Below, piece after piece: positions 47,101 through 59,323 of a stretch of 64,000 nt of DNA. The notes below the pieces were generated by a model. It had not been told where the DNA came from. It saw only the letters and a list, made by a program, of their open reading frames with translations, and did not search any database. Made by a program: the position numbers and the translations under genes. The DNA comes from Moniliella sp. 'wahieum'. Taxonomy: Eukaryota > Basidiomycota > Moniliellomycetes > Moniliellales > Moniliellaceae. The stretch covers positions 186,001 to 250,000 of the forward strand of contig RSEE01000007.1 in NCBI GenBank assembly GCA_003971905.1. The letters run 5' to 3'. The first letter of the stretch is position 1, and each line of letters begins with the position of its first letter.

Positions 47101-48579
47101 TTGTCGCGCGGAGCAGCAAGAAGTCTTCTACCTGGAAGAGCGTGTAATAGTACGTTGTCTTGCTCGGCTCAATCGTTTCGCGCAACGCTTGCCGCTGGCG
47201 GCCGGTCAGCGTTGCGTTCGGCCCGGCGCCCCATCCCCACCCACCGCCGCCGACATAGGCGTGGGAGGGCAGGTGCATGCAGGTCACCCCGGGCGGCGCG
47301 TCGGAGACGGCGCCACCCAGAATGGTCAGCACCGAGCCTTGTTCAGCCGCCTCGGTGGCTTGCGGCGCTTGATCCACCGGCGGGACGCCCGGCACCTCTC
47401 CCGAATCCCCTTGGGCCTGTTTGCTCGAGTTGGCCCAGTCGCTCGCGGCGGTAATCCAGCTCTTGGAAGGGAAGCCAGACCAGGCCAGCTTGAAGATCGG
47501 TTCATGGGGCAGGCTGGTGACTGGGTTGCCTTCTTCCAGCTGCATCTTCTCCACGTCCACCCGGTCTAGCGTCCGCACCATGAGGGGCTTGCTATCGTCC
47601 CGCACGCTCCAAAATGTGAAGCATCCATCGTCGTGGCCCACGACAAATACCTCGCCAGGGGCGCCAGGCTATGCAAGTGACGGACGGAGAGCGTTCGAGC
47701 CAGACAGCGTTGGGGTCCGACACTCCGCCACCAGGCCCACCGGGCAAGATGCGCATCTGGTACGTTCTGAGCACCGACTGGGCCTTGACGTCCAGAAGGA
47801 CCACGCCGCCCTCGTAGGCGATCAGGAGATGGTTCAAGTTTTTCGGGTGGGTCTCAATCTGCACCACAAGCGGGATATGGCGGCGGGAAGGTGCATCGGG
47901 CACGCCCGACTTGCGCAAAATTTCCTCTTCTTCCCACCACAGGTTGGCAATGCGATACGGACTGAGTTTGAGCCGGCTCAAATCGTATGCATCGATCGAG
48001 CCATCGCGCATGCCGAGAAACAGATGATCGTGGACGGGACTCAGCTCAATGGCCAGCACTTGGTTGCGCGGACTATACGCGGCAATCCGCTGGGGCGTTT
48101 CGGGGTGGGGCGGCGGACCCGTGGTCGCAGTGCGGGCGGGGAGGAAGGAGTTGTTCGAGTCGGTGTAGCGAGCAGCCACGACGGGGTCCGGACGCGAGAG
48201 GTCAAAGATGCTCAGGTTGTCCTTCTCGTCCAGCACGATGAGCAGGGGCGAGCCAGGCTTAAAAGCGAGGTGGCGTACGCGCACCGCCGGACGGAGGGTG
48301 ATGGTGATCTGAACTGCAGGCGCGCCAAAGAGATGAACGGTGCCGACAGAGGTGCCAACGGCCAGGTACCCGGCCACCGGTCGGTGGCCATTACGACAAC
48401 TTCGCCCGGGAGCGCCAGCGATCCGAGCACGCCCTCGATGAACGGGGGCCGGCGCGGCCTTGGGCGTTGAGGCCGCTTCCGAGCCCGGCACTCCATTCGG
48501 CGCCAAGGAGGCCAGGCGGGGGCTGGGCGACGTGGCCGACATGCCCGGCGACGGAGCGGAGCCACTTGGGCCGGGACAT
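44180..48579 (-). CDS. SRO7: Lgl/SRO7/tomosyn family exocytosis regulator (frame-disrupted)
   Basis: Large WD40 protein that binds the t-SNARE Sec9 and regulates fusion of secretory vesicles at polarised sites. An early beta-propeller segment reads GVLGSLALPGEVVVMATD and YLAVGTSVGTVHLFGAPAV, followed by LLIVLDEKDNLSIFDLSR and LNHLLIAYEGGVVLLDVKAQ. The second propeller includes EPEKVAPDLPLRVLVTWHLD and RLLALRQDGTMSIWTISNSL. The Lgl C-terminal region includes GDFIDTPTSLDVQLWTIFAT, ISGWWNSKAGAVTLGAQLDE and IAGPKRP. The tail is an R-SNARE-like coiled coil (AARNLDLAQQRGELIDSLEQ, GMSNLERNASKFSKNLREQA) ending KFSGYF at TAA 44180-44182. One intron is clear at 45031-45096. At least eight frame changes. 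Start near 48579 (MSRPKWLRS) or 48542 is tentative. Confidence 0.9.
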
Positions 48580-49179
48580 GCTGGGCTCAGCGGCGGAGGC
48601 TGGGGGGCGGAGGCGGGAGGCGGAGGGGGGGGGGCGCTCAGCCAGCGCTCCGCCGTACTGAGGCAACCCTACGGCGGGCCCCCTGGCCCGTAAGGCCCGT
48701 AACGCTAGGGTTGCCTGTCAGCACCGCTCAGTCCAGGCACGCGCAGTTGTATCTCTCGAGCGCAGTGTGGAGCAGACAGCAGACACGCCAGCAGGCGCCT
48801 TCGTCTGCCGTCGCTGCTCGTACCGATCATCCCCCGACGAAGCACGAAGAAGGAAGCACACGCTTGGCGCTCATCGCGCCCTACCTTCATCCTGGCCTCT
48901 TACAGGCGAGCCCACCAGCGGGCCCCAAAATACATTGCGGAGAAAAATGTGGAAGAACAGTTGCGAGATGAGGGATGACGATGAGGGTTCAATGAGGAGG
49001 TAGGTAGGTAGTAGCACAGAGTTAGGAGGAATCGACCACGGGGAATAATAAAAAAAACAGGCCTTGACTGCGTTGAAGCTGTCATGCAGGTCCACCTTCC
49101 GCGAGGCGGACCAGCCAGGCCGACGGGAACTACTAGGCCTCAGGTGTCAGGGCAGCAGCGCGAGGCATCGACGGCAACG
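48580..49179. other. Spacer formin/SRO7
   Basis: About 600 bp between the two tandem minus-strand genes. It should contain the formin 3' end and the SRO7 promoter. No other gene seen. Confidence 0.5.
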
Positions 49180-52100
49180 TCAAAGCGGACGCGGCGAGAA
49201 GAGGGTCTGTGCCAGCCGGTGTGCCCTCGCCCCGCTCGTCCTTTGACCCAGGCGGGGCGAGCGTCGGGTCCGCAGCCGACGCCGCGTAGGGCGCACATCA
49301 GCATCGGCATCTGCAGTGTCCTCCCCACTCAGTGGCAGCTCGGACCGATGAAGTTGAGCCAAGAGAGATACGGCCAAGTGAGATTGCCCGTTAACCGTTT
49401 CTCCCGCTCCTGCGGCTCCGAGGGGGTTTGGGGTGGAAAGGGAGGTGGCCAAGTGGGTGGGAGAATAGGGGAGAGCCGAGTCGAGACTGTTACTGTCGGG
49501 CAGGGAGGGAGCCGTGGCCAACGTCGGACCCATCCGGCGGTCACGCGCCTTGCGCCGCGGACCTTTGCCCGATACGCCCGTATGGCGCAACTGGCCCAAC
49601 AGTGTCTCCAGCAACTCGCCTTCCTCGTTCCCGCCCTGGGCCAGCTCGCGCTCGCGTTCGCGCTCCTCGGCACGCGCGCGACGCTGGACTTCGAGCTGGC
49701 GTTGCTCCAGCAGCACCGCATTGTCTCGTTGGGCCTTACGATAGGCTCGGCAAACTGAGCAAAGATGGCGAAAAAGTCTTCGGTGCGGACCGGAGGGGCG
49801 CGGCGCGGGCCCTCGTGGCTCTCGCCATAGTAGCGCAGCACGTGCGTAGGCTGCCTCGGTTTGACGTACCTCGTCTGCCAAATGGGCCAACTCGTACTGG
49901 GCCCTGTGCAAAAAGGGTGCCATCAGACGGACATAGGGTCGGCCATGTCCGCGTCAGTCAGAGGTGTCCAGCTTCGCTTTGTGCTGTAGATGCCCGACTT
50001 GAGCTCGGCTAGTTCCCGCTTCATATCCAACAGTTGAACTACAGAGCCAAGATTAGTATCCAAGAGAATCGCAAGGGGGAAAATGCAGAGCAAACGACGT
50101 ACCACGACTGGCTTCAGCAGGGAGCACCAGTTCACCAAGGAAAGCTTCCGTTTCGGGAAAGCATTGTGCACAGAACGTTGGACAAAGTGAAGCAGGGTGG
50201 TGCCGTCCGCAGCTTTGGTGTCGATCAGCTTGTTGATTGACGAGATCTTAAACCCAAACGCGCCTCCCCGGGCTCCCGTCGCATTCAAAAAGTTGCCCAT
50301 GGTGAGGATGATGTGCAGCAGGCGGGTAAAGTGCGGAGCGTCAGAAGTTGCTCTGCACCGCGGCGGATGGCCTGGCTAGCGGATTCGATGAGCTCATGCG
50401 TTTCCCGGTAACGTGCATAGTAGAGAAGTCCCTCCACTTTCTCCTTGAGATGCGGGACGGTCATCAGCAAGACCACTAGCCGGTCCGCCGGGTGCAGCAG
50501 TCGCAGCTCTTCGTTGGATGCATTGCGGTATTCGGCCAGCTGACCCTGGATCTCCGTCTCGGGATAATTGCGTAGGAGTTCCGACAGGAATCCCTGGTCC
50601 AAAATCGAGCGGTTGCAGTGCACAATGTCGTGGGCGACCTGTTCCGGGGTGGCGTGCTTGGAGCCCGGGAAGGAGGACTGGACGCGACGCAGAACAAGCT
50701 CGATGCCCTGCCGGGTGCGGAGTGACAGGTGGCTAGTAAACTCCTTCTTGACCATCTTGGCCGCTGCCTTCTTGGGTAGATGCGTCTGCGCACGAAACTC
50801 TTTCTCCATGTCTTGGAGGAGCCCCGAACTTTCAGGGCCGCCGTGACTGCCGCGTCATCCATCTCGCCATTCCGTCACCCCACAGCGTTTTGACCGTTGG
50901 CCCGGCGGGAGCTTGTCCCACTGCAGTTGCTTCATCCTCATGCTCGCCATCTCCGACACACTCTTGCGCCGGAATAGGTCCTTGAGCACCGTGGCGTCGG
51001 GCGGCGGTGGCGGCGCACCGGCCCGCCGGATTACGTGGGCCTTGGTAAGAGGTACGCACGTTGAGTACCGAATCCTGGTCCATGTCACTGGGCAAAGAGG
51101 ATCCAAACTCACCCTGGGACGAGCCCTTGTGGGGCTCTCCATTGGGCTCAGGCAATTCTATATTGAGCGCGGCCGATGGGCTGGGGAAGGGACAGCTTCA
51201 ACAGCCGGCGGAGAACGCGACGGGGGGAGGGGGTGGGGGCGGTGGTGGTGGTGGTGGTGATGGTGGAGAAGAGAGTGGCAACGTGGCGAAAATCGACGGT
51301 GAGGAAAGGGGCGCTGGAGTGGGAGGGAGAGGCGGGGAGATCAAGTCGACAGTGGCGGCGCCCACTGGGAATGATCAAGAAGGGTTTGACAGCTGGCGAC
51401 AATGGGGCGAGACTGTCAGAGGGCGGGGCCGACGGGAAAGGAGAGCAGGGGGACTGGACTGTGTGGGTGATGGGCTCGTGATGGGAGCGGGTAATGGCAC
51501 AGACGGACCGGGGGGCCGCACGACCTGTTGCGCAACTAGATTCGGGGACAAGTGGCTTCACGCGACGCAGGGCGCCAACGCGATGGCAGATCGTGCCACG
51601 GAGGATGGGGGAGGCAAAACTCGAGACGCGTTTTGCTACGTGGAGGGCGTCTGGAGAGGCGACAGGCAGGGTCGATTCGTTGGAGGGGACAGAGAGAAGC
51701 GCATTAGACGCATCGACCGGTAGTGGATCGGCGTTCTCGCCCTCCGCGGATGTGCTGCTCCGTGCTGTTCGGCCCATTACTAGGCAGAGCACGGATCGGA
51801 GCACCAACCCGGCGGGCTAAGGCCGCGTCAATCTGCGTCTTGGCATGCAACATACTGTTTGGCGCCGCCGGTCTGTCGTCCTCCGGGGTGTAGTGGACTG
51901 ATCTTGTGTCGCTATCGGGTCTGGTCCCGGAGACAAGCTAAGCCCAAGCCGTCCAAGTCGAGCGCTTCCTTGACCCTTGGCATCCCCTATCGCGACCGCG
52001 TCCAAGTTGCTGCCGCAAGGACTCGTTCCAACGTGTCTTGATCTCCGAGGGGGACAGACGTTCCTCTTCCTTGCTTGTCGCTTGGTTGGCGCGCTGCTCT

Positions 52101-54518
52101 GCCTCGCGCAGCTGCACCTCCAAATGCGCACACTGGTCCATGAGCGTGGCTTGCATTTGAGTAGCGTCTGCCTCGTTCGCCGTCATCTTTTCATTCGCCA
52201 AGGCCAACTCTACCTCCAGTTGCGCCACCCGTGCCTTGAGTAAAGAAATAGCCGTCTCCTGCGTTTCAACATCGGCATCGGGCGGCGTGGGAGGGACACT
52301 CTCTGCATCACTGCCATCAGGAGACAGCGATGGGCGAACTGGTCACCGCCTGGCTTCCGGTGGGGAATTGTTGAGGCAAATGAGAAGAAAGAGAGGCGTT
52401 GGCGAGGCGTTGTTGGCGGAGGCTTTGAGTTGAACTTCCAAATCGCGCTTGGACGCCTGGGCTTGGTCACGTTCATCTTTCAGTTGGTCGCGTTCCGCAC
52501 GCAGATCATCGACAGTTTGTTGCTCATCAAAGCGGCGGATCAGATCCGGGACACTGGCGCCGATTAAGGATGAGAAATCAACACTCCCCGTATCGTCCAA
52601 GGCAACCGCTGAGACAAGCGAATCGATCAGTTGGTAGCGCGTATTGACGTCGTCATCGTGGCGGATACGGCGCAAATGTTGGAGAGCAGAGAGGAGGAAA
52701 TCGTACGCCCTTTTCCCCTCGAGGTCGGAGACAAGCTCTTAAACACATCTACCGGGCCCGATAAATCTTCCTGTGTCTCGGTCGTATTGCGAATCTCGTC
52801 GGAATCGGATAGAGCGTGCCTCTCGTATTCGCGGATCTGCGCCTCCAGCTCGGGGGGTTGAAGGCACGCAGTTTGACCAAGATGCGTTGCAGACCGGAGT
52901 CATTGAGCTGCTGACGCAGGTCCACCCGCAGTTGAAGGTCAAAAGCAATGTCGGGCGCAACCAAGGCATTGATCAGAAACAGGCTGTTCAGCGCATACTC
53001 GTTCAGTGGTCTCATGCGCGGCCGGACCCAAATCCAGGAGCTCATGGGAGGCTCCAACCAGGCTGCCCATCTTGCCTCTCCCATCAATGGTGCGCTCCAG
53101 CACGCGCATCCAAGCGTCAAACCGCCATGGTTGCCATACCTTTGGCCAAGTTCGTCAAACCCGCGGAGGACGAGTTGCTGGCCCAGCGGCTTATCCCAAT
53201 GGCACAAGAAGAGTAAAATGTCGGAGACTTGGCGGCGGGTGAGAAGATGGTGGGAGGTGGTGGACTGCACAATGCTCACCACGCATTCAGGCTGCCGCAA
53301 CACATCGTTGCTCCCGGGCGTGAGTTGAACAAGGCCCTGAACGTTTTGAGCACGCCAAATTCCAGCCGCACATCGTCATCGGTAAGGGATGGTTTTTGAT
53401 GCACCGTGTCCAACAGCTTGCCTAGGGTCACTGTACCCTGGGCCAACACAAACCTCGATCCAACCCATAGCACAGCTGCGGAGTGTAATCGACAGTGCCT
53501 CCAGGTCAGCATAGCTAACCTCGCCGGCATGGATGCGACGGATAAAGCTTGTAGGCGAGGAACGCGTGGTCAGGCCATGGGAAAGGGACTTGCTGCTACC
53601 GCTGGCGCGCAGGGAGTGGCGGGGGGGCGTCTGTCCAACCATTCCCTGTGCAGGTCATTGTAGACGAGAGTCCATTTGTCGTCCATGCTTAAGCCCATCA
53701 TGGTTTGGCGCACTGTATCGCGCTGCCCCCCTTCTAGGAGGTTGTGCTTGCGCACCAACTGCTCAAACATGCGCTCCACTCCTGCTTTATCGGGACGCTC
53801 TAGGACAAAGTGTGCCGAGCCCGAGGAGATTGTACTGTCGCTAGCAGTGCCACCCAATGGCCGGTTGGGGTTGGATGGGTCTGAGGTGTGAGCAGACAGA
53901 GCGAGGAGAGATGTGCGAGGGGAGCGGTCGATTGTGCGGGAGCGGGTACGTGGCACGACCAAGTCGGGCTCAGGCGAGCGGGGCGTGAGAGGGGTAGACT
54001 GGGCAGAGGCGTTGGAGGCAATCGGCAGAGACATGCTAGAGGTCATGGCATACCTAGGCTGCGAGCGGTGCTGGTGCTTGGTACTGCCAGAGCTGGGCGC
54101 GGCATGGTGCGCAGGTGTCAGGGATGGACGGGGGTAGGTGAGATCGGGTGGGACGGATGGCGATGGGGGGAAACTGGAGACTGGGCTGGGCGGAATGGGC
54201 TAGGAGGCGGACGGTGGTCAGCGCACGCTGAGAGCAGACGGCCAGGGGCGATGAGGGGGGGGATGGGGATGGGGATGGGGATGGGGACGGAGACGGAGAT
54301 GGAGACACACGGAGAAGGAGGCCTGCTGCTGGAGCTGGTCGGGGGAGGAGATGGCGAGGAGGGCCGGGGAGGCGGAGGCGGAGGCGGCGGAGACGGGCGA
54401 GGGCGGGAGGGGCGGGCAAAGGCAAAGCGGGAGGCGGAGGGGGTGGGGGTGGGGCGGGTGGGGCGGCGGCCTGTTCTCCGCTCGCGCCAGGCCGGCGGCG
54501 GTCGAAGAACGACCTCAT
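49180..54518 (-). CDS. Diaphanous-related formin (frame-disrupted)
   Basis: Actin-nucleating, Rho-regulated formin of the BNI1/SepA type. ATG 54518 opens MRSFFDRRRPGASGEQ, then Pro-rich and Ser-Pro-rich tracts. GBD/FH3 at about 53900-52650: VERMFEQLVRKHNLLEGGQR, MMGLSMDDKWTLVYNDL, FIRRIHAGEVSYADLEALS, LEFGVLKTFRALFNSRPG. Coiled coil at about 52530-51940 (DLRAERDQLKDERDQAQASK). A Pro-rich FH1 lies around 51250-51180, and more Pro precedes FH2 near 51000. FH2 at about 50950-49750: MKQLQWDKLP, TVKTLWG, TILTMGNFLNATGARGGAFG, FKISSINKLIDTKAADGTTL, LLRYYGES, TEDFFAIFAQF. A DAD-like ELLETLLGQLRHTG followed by basic residues is near 49600, implying autoinhibition through the N-terminal GBD/FH3. At least ten frame changes; probable short introns near 50034-50100. 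About 1,700 residues. Confidence 0.93.
54252..54305 (-). repeat. Hexamer repeat coding Ser-Pro
   Basis: Plus-strand GGGGAT/GGAGAC hexamers in tandem, read on the minus strand as (Ser-Pro)n near the formin N-terminus. Low complexity, likely variable in length. Confidence 0.9.
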
Positions 54519-55332
54519 GCGTGGGCGGAGTGGGGGGCGGTGGGGGGCGGATGGAGGCGGGGCGTGGTGGGGGCGTCGGCGCGGACGGGGCGGAGGCTGC
54601 GGGCAGGCTGCGCGCTTTAGCTCAGCTGAGCCCGCTTGGCGCTTGCCTGCCTGCGCCGGCGGGGGCACTGCAGCGCAGCCGCCTGGCGCTGCTGCATCCG
54701 CACCCATGTCTGGCCAGGCGTGGCGCAACAGCCGCGTCGTGCGCCCCCGTGCGGCCGCCCATTGATTAATGATTGGCCGCGGCGCGAGGCTGCTTTCTGC
54801 TGCTGCTGGCGCCCGGCTGCTGCCCTGCCTCCCTCCTCGGGCGAATGGCAGCCCAGCATGCAACACTACGTACCACGCCCAACCACCCCTCCCTAATCAA
54901 GCAGCCCCCTGCAGCGCCTGCCCCCCCACCACAGCGCACCCAGTACAGGCCCGGCAGCGCCCCAGTGTGCTGCTGGCCGCTGCCTCCCCCCCACGTGCTT
55001 AGCACAGCGCCAGACTGCCCCAGTCACCGGCCAACTCACGTGATCAGCTTAAAGCCGTACTGGCATGCACCGCCCCGAGCAGGGGCCTGGGCGGCGTCTC
55101 ATCCGTAGCGCCAGTGCGCGTCCCCGCGCCCAGCTGTCTCCCATCGGTTATGCGGATCAGCGCATCAGCCCATCCGCATCAGCCTGCATGCATGCTTGCT
55201 CCCTGACGCGTGATGAAGCGTGAAGCGTGGCTCTGCGTGCACTGCTGGCATGCGGCGGAGAAAAAGACCAGGGTCCATCCTGCCAATCGCCGATCAATCA
55301 CTGCTCGATCAGATGGTCGATGATCGATGCTT

Positions 55333-55357
55333 GACGCGTGACGCGTGACGCGTGACG
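55333..55357. repeat. ACGCGT-G heptamer array
   Basis: Three perfect GACGCGT units plus a partial fourth. The unit is the palindrome ACGCGT with one G. Confidence 0.92.
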
Positions 55358-55456
55358 ACCAGCATTGATCGGTTCGTTTTTGATTGCCTCCAGCACACAA
55401 CCTGTCACACGTCCCTCAACCACCCTGTCCGTTTACGTAGAGCGCGTGGCGCCAGA

Positions 55457-55492
55457 AACGCGTAACGCGAACGCGTAACGCGAACGCGTAAC
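55457..55492. repeat. AACGCG(T) tandem array
   Basis: AACGCGT and AACGCG units alternate (period 13, almost three periods), again centred on ACGCGT palindromes. Confidence 0.9.
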
Positions 55493-56989
55493 CGCATCCC
55501 GCCTCTGTGCGCCCACCCAGCATTGGAACACGCAGGCCACACTGCTTGGCATCAAGCTACCAGCTTCAAGCGCCAAGCATCAAGTGCCTGCAGGAGACCT
55601 ACAAAAGCATCGCCAGTCGTGCCGCCGAGCTCACAGATGCACCACTGAATCAGCGCTGCATCATCACTACCTGTCTGTTGGGGCACGTGTATCTGCCTTT
55701 CCCCAGGGCACCATTCTCAACAAGCCAAGGCATCAAAACATCTCACCGAATATAGACAGGCTACGTCCAGGAAATCATTCTTCTCACTTTCAAGACGTGG
55801 AAAACTTAGCAACCCTTGCTCTCCTCAAACGCTCTCCTCAGTCAGGAATGTAAGCGCGGTCGTTGGACGGTGGAGGCAGAAGATACACATGGTGTTTGAG
55901 GCGAAATGTGACTATCGCTCGCGTATTATGCCACAGCCCAAGGGGGGGGCAGGAGGGGTTTACGCACGTTTTTAAGAGATTCGACGCACAGCGGACGTGT
56001 AGTGCTTGCTATCTTGCTATCTTCCCGGAACGGTAATAACCACTGTTGTTCAGACAACGTGGCGTATATACTAAGCATGACTGGGAGCAACAATGTGTCT
56101 ATAGAGAAGAGAGTGACATTAAGCGGTTGTTCTTCATTATAGCTTCAGGATGGAAAAAACAGATAGAGGCACTGAGAAGCCTGTTCCAGCGTCGAGGATG
56201 AACGAGAGGGATATTAGAACACAGAACAGGAGACCTCCGCGAATGGACACACATGAACAAGTGCAGCCCAGTGGTTAGCCATATAACTCCTGGGGGGAGG
56301 GGCCTCGCAAACGAGATCGCCAATTGTTTTTCGCCACACCATTTTGGCAAAAGGATATGCATGTAGGCTGAGCCGGCAGGAGCAGAAGAATCAAAGCAGA
56401 AGCGAGAGAAAGCAACGGACTCCTAATAGATATACTACGCCTGGGGAGAAGCGCAAGGGATGGTGGCCAAACACACGAGATCCAACCGAGTATCTCAACA
56501 AGAGTATTGTTGTCATGCGCAAATGGTGAGAGTGAATGCATTGGCTTCTTGTTCTTGACGTCCTAGTATGTGGAGGAGACCAGCTAGCAACGAAGGCTTC
56601 CAACGTTGCTAATACGGCTGTTGTCAATTCGTCAGTGGCACGCATGAAATACACGTGACGTTGATAAATTCAGAATTGCACCAGCCAACCCTAGTTGAAA
56701 GTTGAAAGTAGCCAGCTTTTTGCGGGCGCAAGCTGCGGCAAACCCTACTGTTTTTTGGAGAGTGGTGTGGTGCCGCCGCCCTAGCTGGCGTGGTGGATGG
56801 AGCAACGTCGAACTGCTGCTTTCGGTCGGAAACCCACATTGTGTTGCCCAACCTACCAACCGTATCTGTAAGTGCATTGCTGGCTGCTCGCTGGGCGCTC
56901 CAAAGGCTCTACTTGGTCCTCGACTACGTCCGTGGTCGTTGGTGGGCAAGTCCCTTGAGAATAAGAACTGACGTTATTTGAAGCCAACC

Positions 56990-57574
56990 ATGTCGGTGTC
57001 CGCCAAGTTCCTCCGCTCGGCCAACGCGCCCACGGCCCCTCCTTCGGAGATTGAGACTTCGGTCGCCCAGGCCCTCCTGGACCTGGAGAGCAACGTGTCC
57101 GAGCTCACGGCTGAGCTGCGTCCTCTGCAGATCTCTTCGGTGAAAGAGGTGGAGGTCAAGGGCGGCAAGAAGGCGATTGTGATCTTTGTGCCCATGCCCC
57201 AGCTCAAGGCGTACCACAAGATTCAAGTGCGTCTGATCCGTGAGCTGGAGAAGAAGTTCTCGGACCGCCACGTGGTCTTTGTTGGCCAGCGCCGTATCCT
57301 GCGCAAGCCCAACCGTGGTGAGGGCACCAAGCAGCCCCGCCCGCGTTCGCGCACGCTCACTGCCGTGCACGACGCGATCCTCGAGGACCTGTCGTACCCC
57401 TCGGACATTGTCGGCCGCCGGACACGCTTTGCCGTTGACGGCTCCAAGCTGATCAAGTGCTTCCTTGACGCTAAGGACATCACCGCTCTCGAGTACAAGA
57501 CGGAGACCTTCAGCGCTGTCTACAAGCAGCTGACGGGCAAGGACGTTGTCTTCTCGTTTGCTGAGAGCATCTAA
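56990..57574 (+). CDS. RPS7: 40S ribosomal protein eS7
   Basis: Component of the small ribosomal subunit and of the SSU processome. The intact 194-residue frame starts ccaaccATGtcg ([20 protein letters not shown]). Conserved segments are [80 protein letters not shown] and [20 protein letters not shown], ending FAESI at TAA 57572-57574. The in-frame ATG at 56978 adds only MKPT and is less likely. Codon use is strongly C-ending, as for highly expressed genes. Confidence 0.97.
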   Translation: MSVSAKFLRSANAPTAPPSEIETSVAQALLDLESNVSELTAELRPLQISSVKEVEVKGGKKAIVIFVPMPQLKAYHKIQVRLIRELEKKFSDRHVVFVGQRRILRKPNRGEGTKQPRPRSRTLTAVHDAILEDLSYPSDIVGRRTRFAVDGSKLIKCFLDAKDITALEYKTETFSAVYKQLTGKDVVFSFAESI

Positions 57575-58109
57575 ACGAGCGGTCGATACCTGGGGATACT
57601 TGGCAGACTGAGAGGGGGGGACATGCCTCTTGACTTGGAATGAGCCTCTGGGCTCTTGCTGCTCTGAACCTTTGGGTTCCGTCTTTTTCTGTCTTGTCAT
57701 CTTCCGTGATCAATGTGGGACACGTTCTGGGGGCTTGCTCTTTGGGCCCCAGTCTGTTTGCTCCCATGATCTGATTGCTCCAAAACCCCCCGACTATGCG
57801 CGGCACAATCCTGTATGCATTGCTCTACCCCACCTTGTGCCCCTATGGCTTTCTCTTTCGGGTGGCACAGCCGTTCTATAGCAGTCTGGTGCATCAGGTG
57901 GAAGTTGTGTGCGATAGAGGTACAGTGGCAACGGACAAACTAAATGCGCTGCCACCTGCTGCGAGAGTGGGGCCAGATCAGGAGGCAAGGGGTCGCGATG
58001 AAGATGCGAATGGCGAGGCATTGCTCAATCCAAAAGAAAAGGGTGGAGAGAGAAAGTGAAGTGCGCATATACAACACGGAAGGAGCAAGCTGGGGGGTGC
58101 CATAAATGA
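57575..58109. other. Convergent spacer eS7/Gly-rich gene
   Basis: 3' regions of both neighbours; no gene seen. Confidence 0.55.
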
Positions 58110-58870
58110 TTACCATCCGCCACCACCGTAGCCTTGGTTGCCGTACCCGCCTTGCGGGCCACCGTAGCCACCGGGCCCTCCTCCACCATACCCACCGGGC
58201 CCTCCTCCACCGTAGCCACCGGGTCCTCCTCCACCGTACCCACCGGGTCCTCCTCCGCCGTACCCACCGGGTCCTCCCCACCGTACCCACCAGGCCCTCC
58301 AGAACCTCCGGTGTAGCCGCCAGGACCGCCGGGACCACCATATCCCGGGGGTTGCCGTACCCGCCGTCAAAGTTGGCCTTTTGGTCACCAAATTCGTGGC
58401 TACCGCTGCCGCCATACTGACCATCATAGGGTTCCTTGTTCTTGTGGGTTAGGTACCGGTCATGAATGTGTTCTCCTACCTTCTTGCCCACCTCGGCTAG
58501 GATCGCACCGCCCGCAATGGAAGCAAAGTTTCCATGGTGCTTGCCCGACGCCTTGTTGGCTGCCCATCCGGCTGCCCCTCCCAGCGCCATGGTCCCCAAC
58601 CCACGCTCTCCCCCTTCGCCACCAGCTGGCTCGTCCCCACGGTACTCTTGTTGTCCTGCGCCACCAGTGTAGTCTTGCGCCGAACCACCGTATTGGTTGG
58701 CGCTCCCGTACGCATCGCCCCCAGGCTGTTGGTTACCGGTGTAGGGGATTGGCACCGTACTGATTGTCGCCACCGTAGCCTTGGCCACCATATTGGCTGC
58801 CGCCGTAGCCTTGGCCATAGTTGCCGCCGTAGTTGCCGCCTTGACCGGGCTCAGGGAAGTTGTAAGCCAT
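58110..58870 (-). CDS. Glycine-rich protein with glycine-zipper segment (frame-disrupted)
   Basis: No specific function known to me. ATG 58870 opens MAYNFPEPGQGGNYGGNYGQ, a Gly/Tyr/Asn-rich disordered N-terminus. One extra C in a CCCC run near 58745 breaks the frame before YTGNQQPGGDAYGSANQYGG. The middle MALGGAAGWAANKASGKHHG and SIAGGAILAEVGKKVGEHIH DR is a glycine-zipper helical pair followed by the conserved-looking DRYLTHKNK. The C-terminus has tandem PGGYGGGG octapeptides (24-nt repeats, about 58150-58290) and ends GNQGYGGGGW at TAA 58110-58112. Another frame change is needed near 58285. Similar Gly/Tyr-rich zipper proteins are common in fungi, and stress or condensate roles are guesses. 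Confidence 0.75.
58150..58290 (-). repeat. 24-nt tandem repeat coding PGGYGGGG
   Basis: About five near-identical 24-nt units at the 3' end of the Gly-rich gene. Divergence at third positions indicates selection on the octapeptide, or old duplication. Confidence 0.88.
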
Positions 58871-59323
58871 ATTAGCAGAGCTGGTAAGGATCGCTGCTGG
58901 ATGCTTGTGGAGCGGTAGGAAGCGTTGGGGGAAGATACCGGAGAGCAACTGACAGAACCTCGCTATATCCTGAGGTCCGATCCCGACGGCAAGCGAAGGG
59001 CGCGGAAACGTCATTGGGTCATCCGTCAGCGCGTCAGCGAGCGAGCGTCCGCGTCATCATTGCATCATTGTTCGTTGAACGTTGACCCAGGCTGGCGCAG
59101 TGGGAGCCCACCCTGAGGGGTTGACACGTAACGAGGCCATCTCCTTCCCATCTCACTTGTGGTGAGGTGAGGCTGACTGTAAACCGAAGCCTGAGGCGCT
59201 TATTTCGCCTGGGCGCCACCGTCGACAGGAGGGCGAGAGGCTAGAAGGGTGAGGCTGAGGGTGAAAGGCCTGCCCCCTGCTGACGCGCTGACGTTGACCG
59301 ACTACAAGCGTTGGATATTGAAT

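Larger units (their letters stand above)
54519..56989. other. Divergent spacer formin/eS7
   Basis: About 2.5 kb without a recognisable gene. It contains ACGCGT heptamer arrays at 55333 and 55457 and lower-GC sequence from 55850 to 56700. A GTAAGT near 56868 could be the donor of an eS7 5'-UTR intron, but I see no clear acceptor. Confidence 0.5.

Noticed and set aside
53888-54769. 293-codon Gly/Arg-rich plus-strand frame
   Set aside because: Antisense of the Ser/Pro-rich formin N-terminus. The composition is explained by the GGGGAT hexamer repeat.
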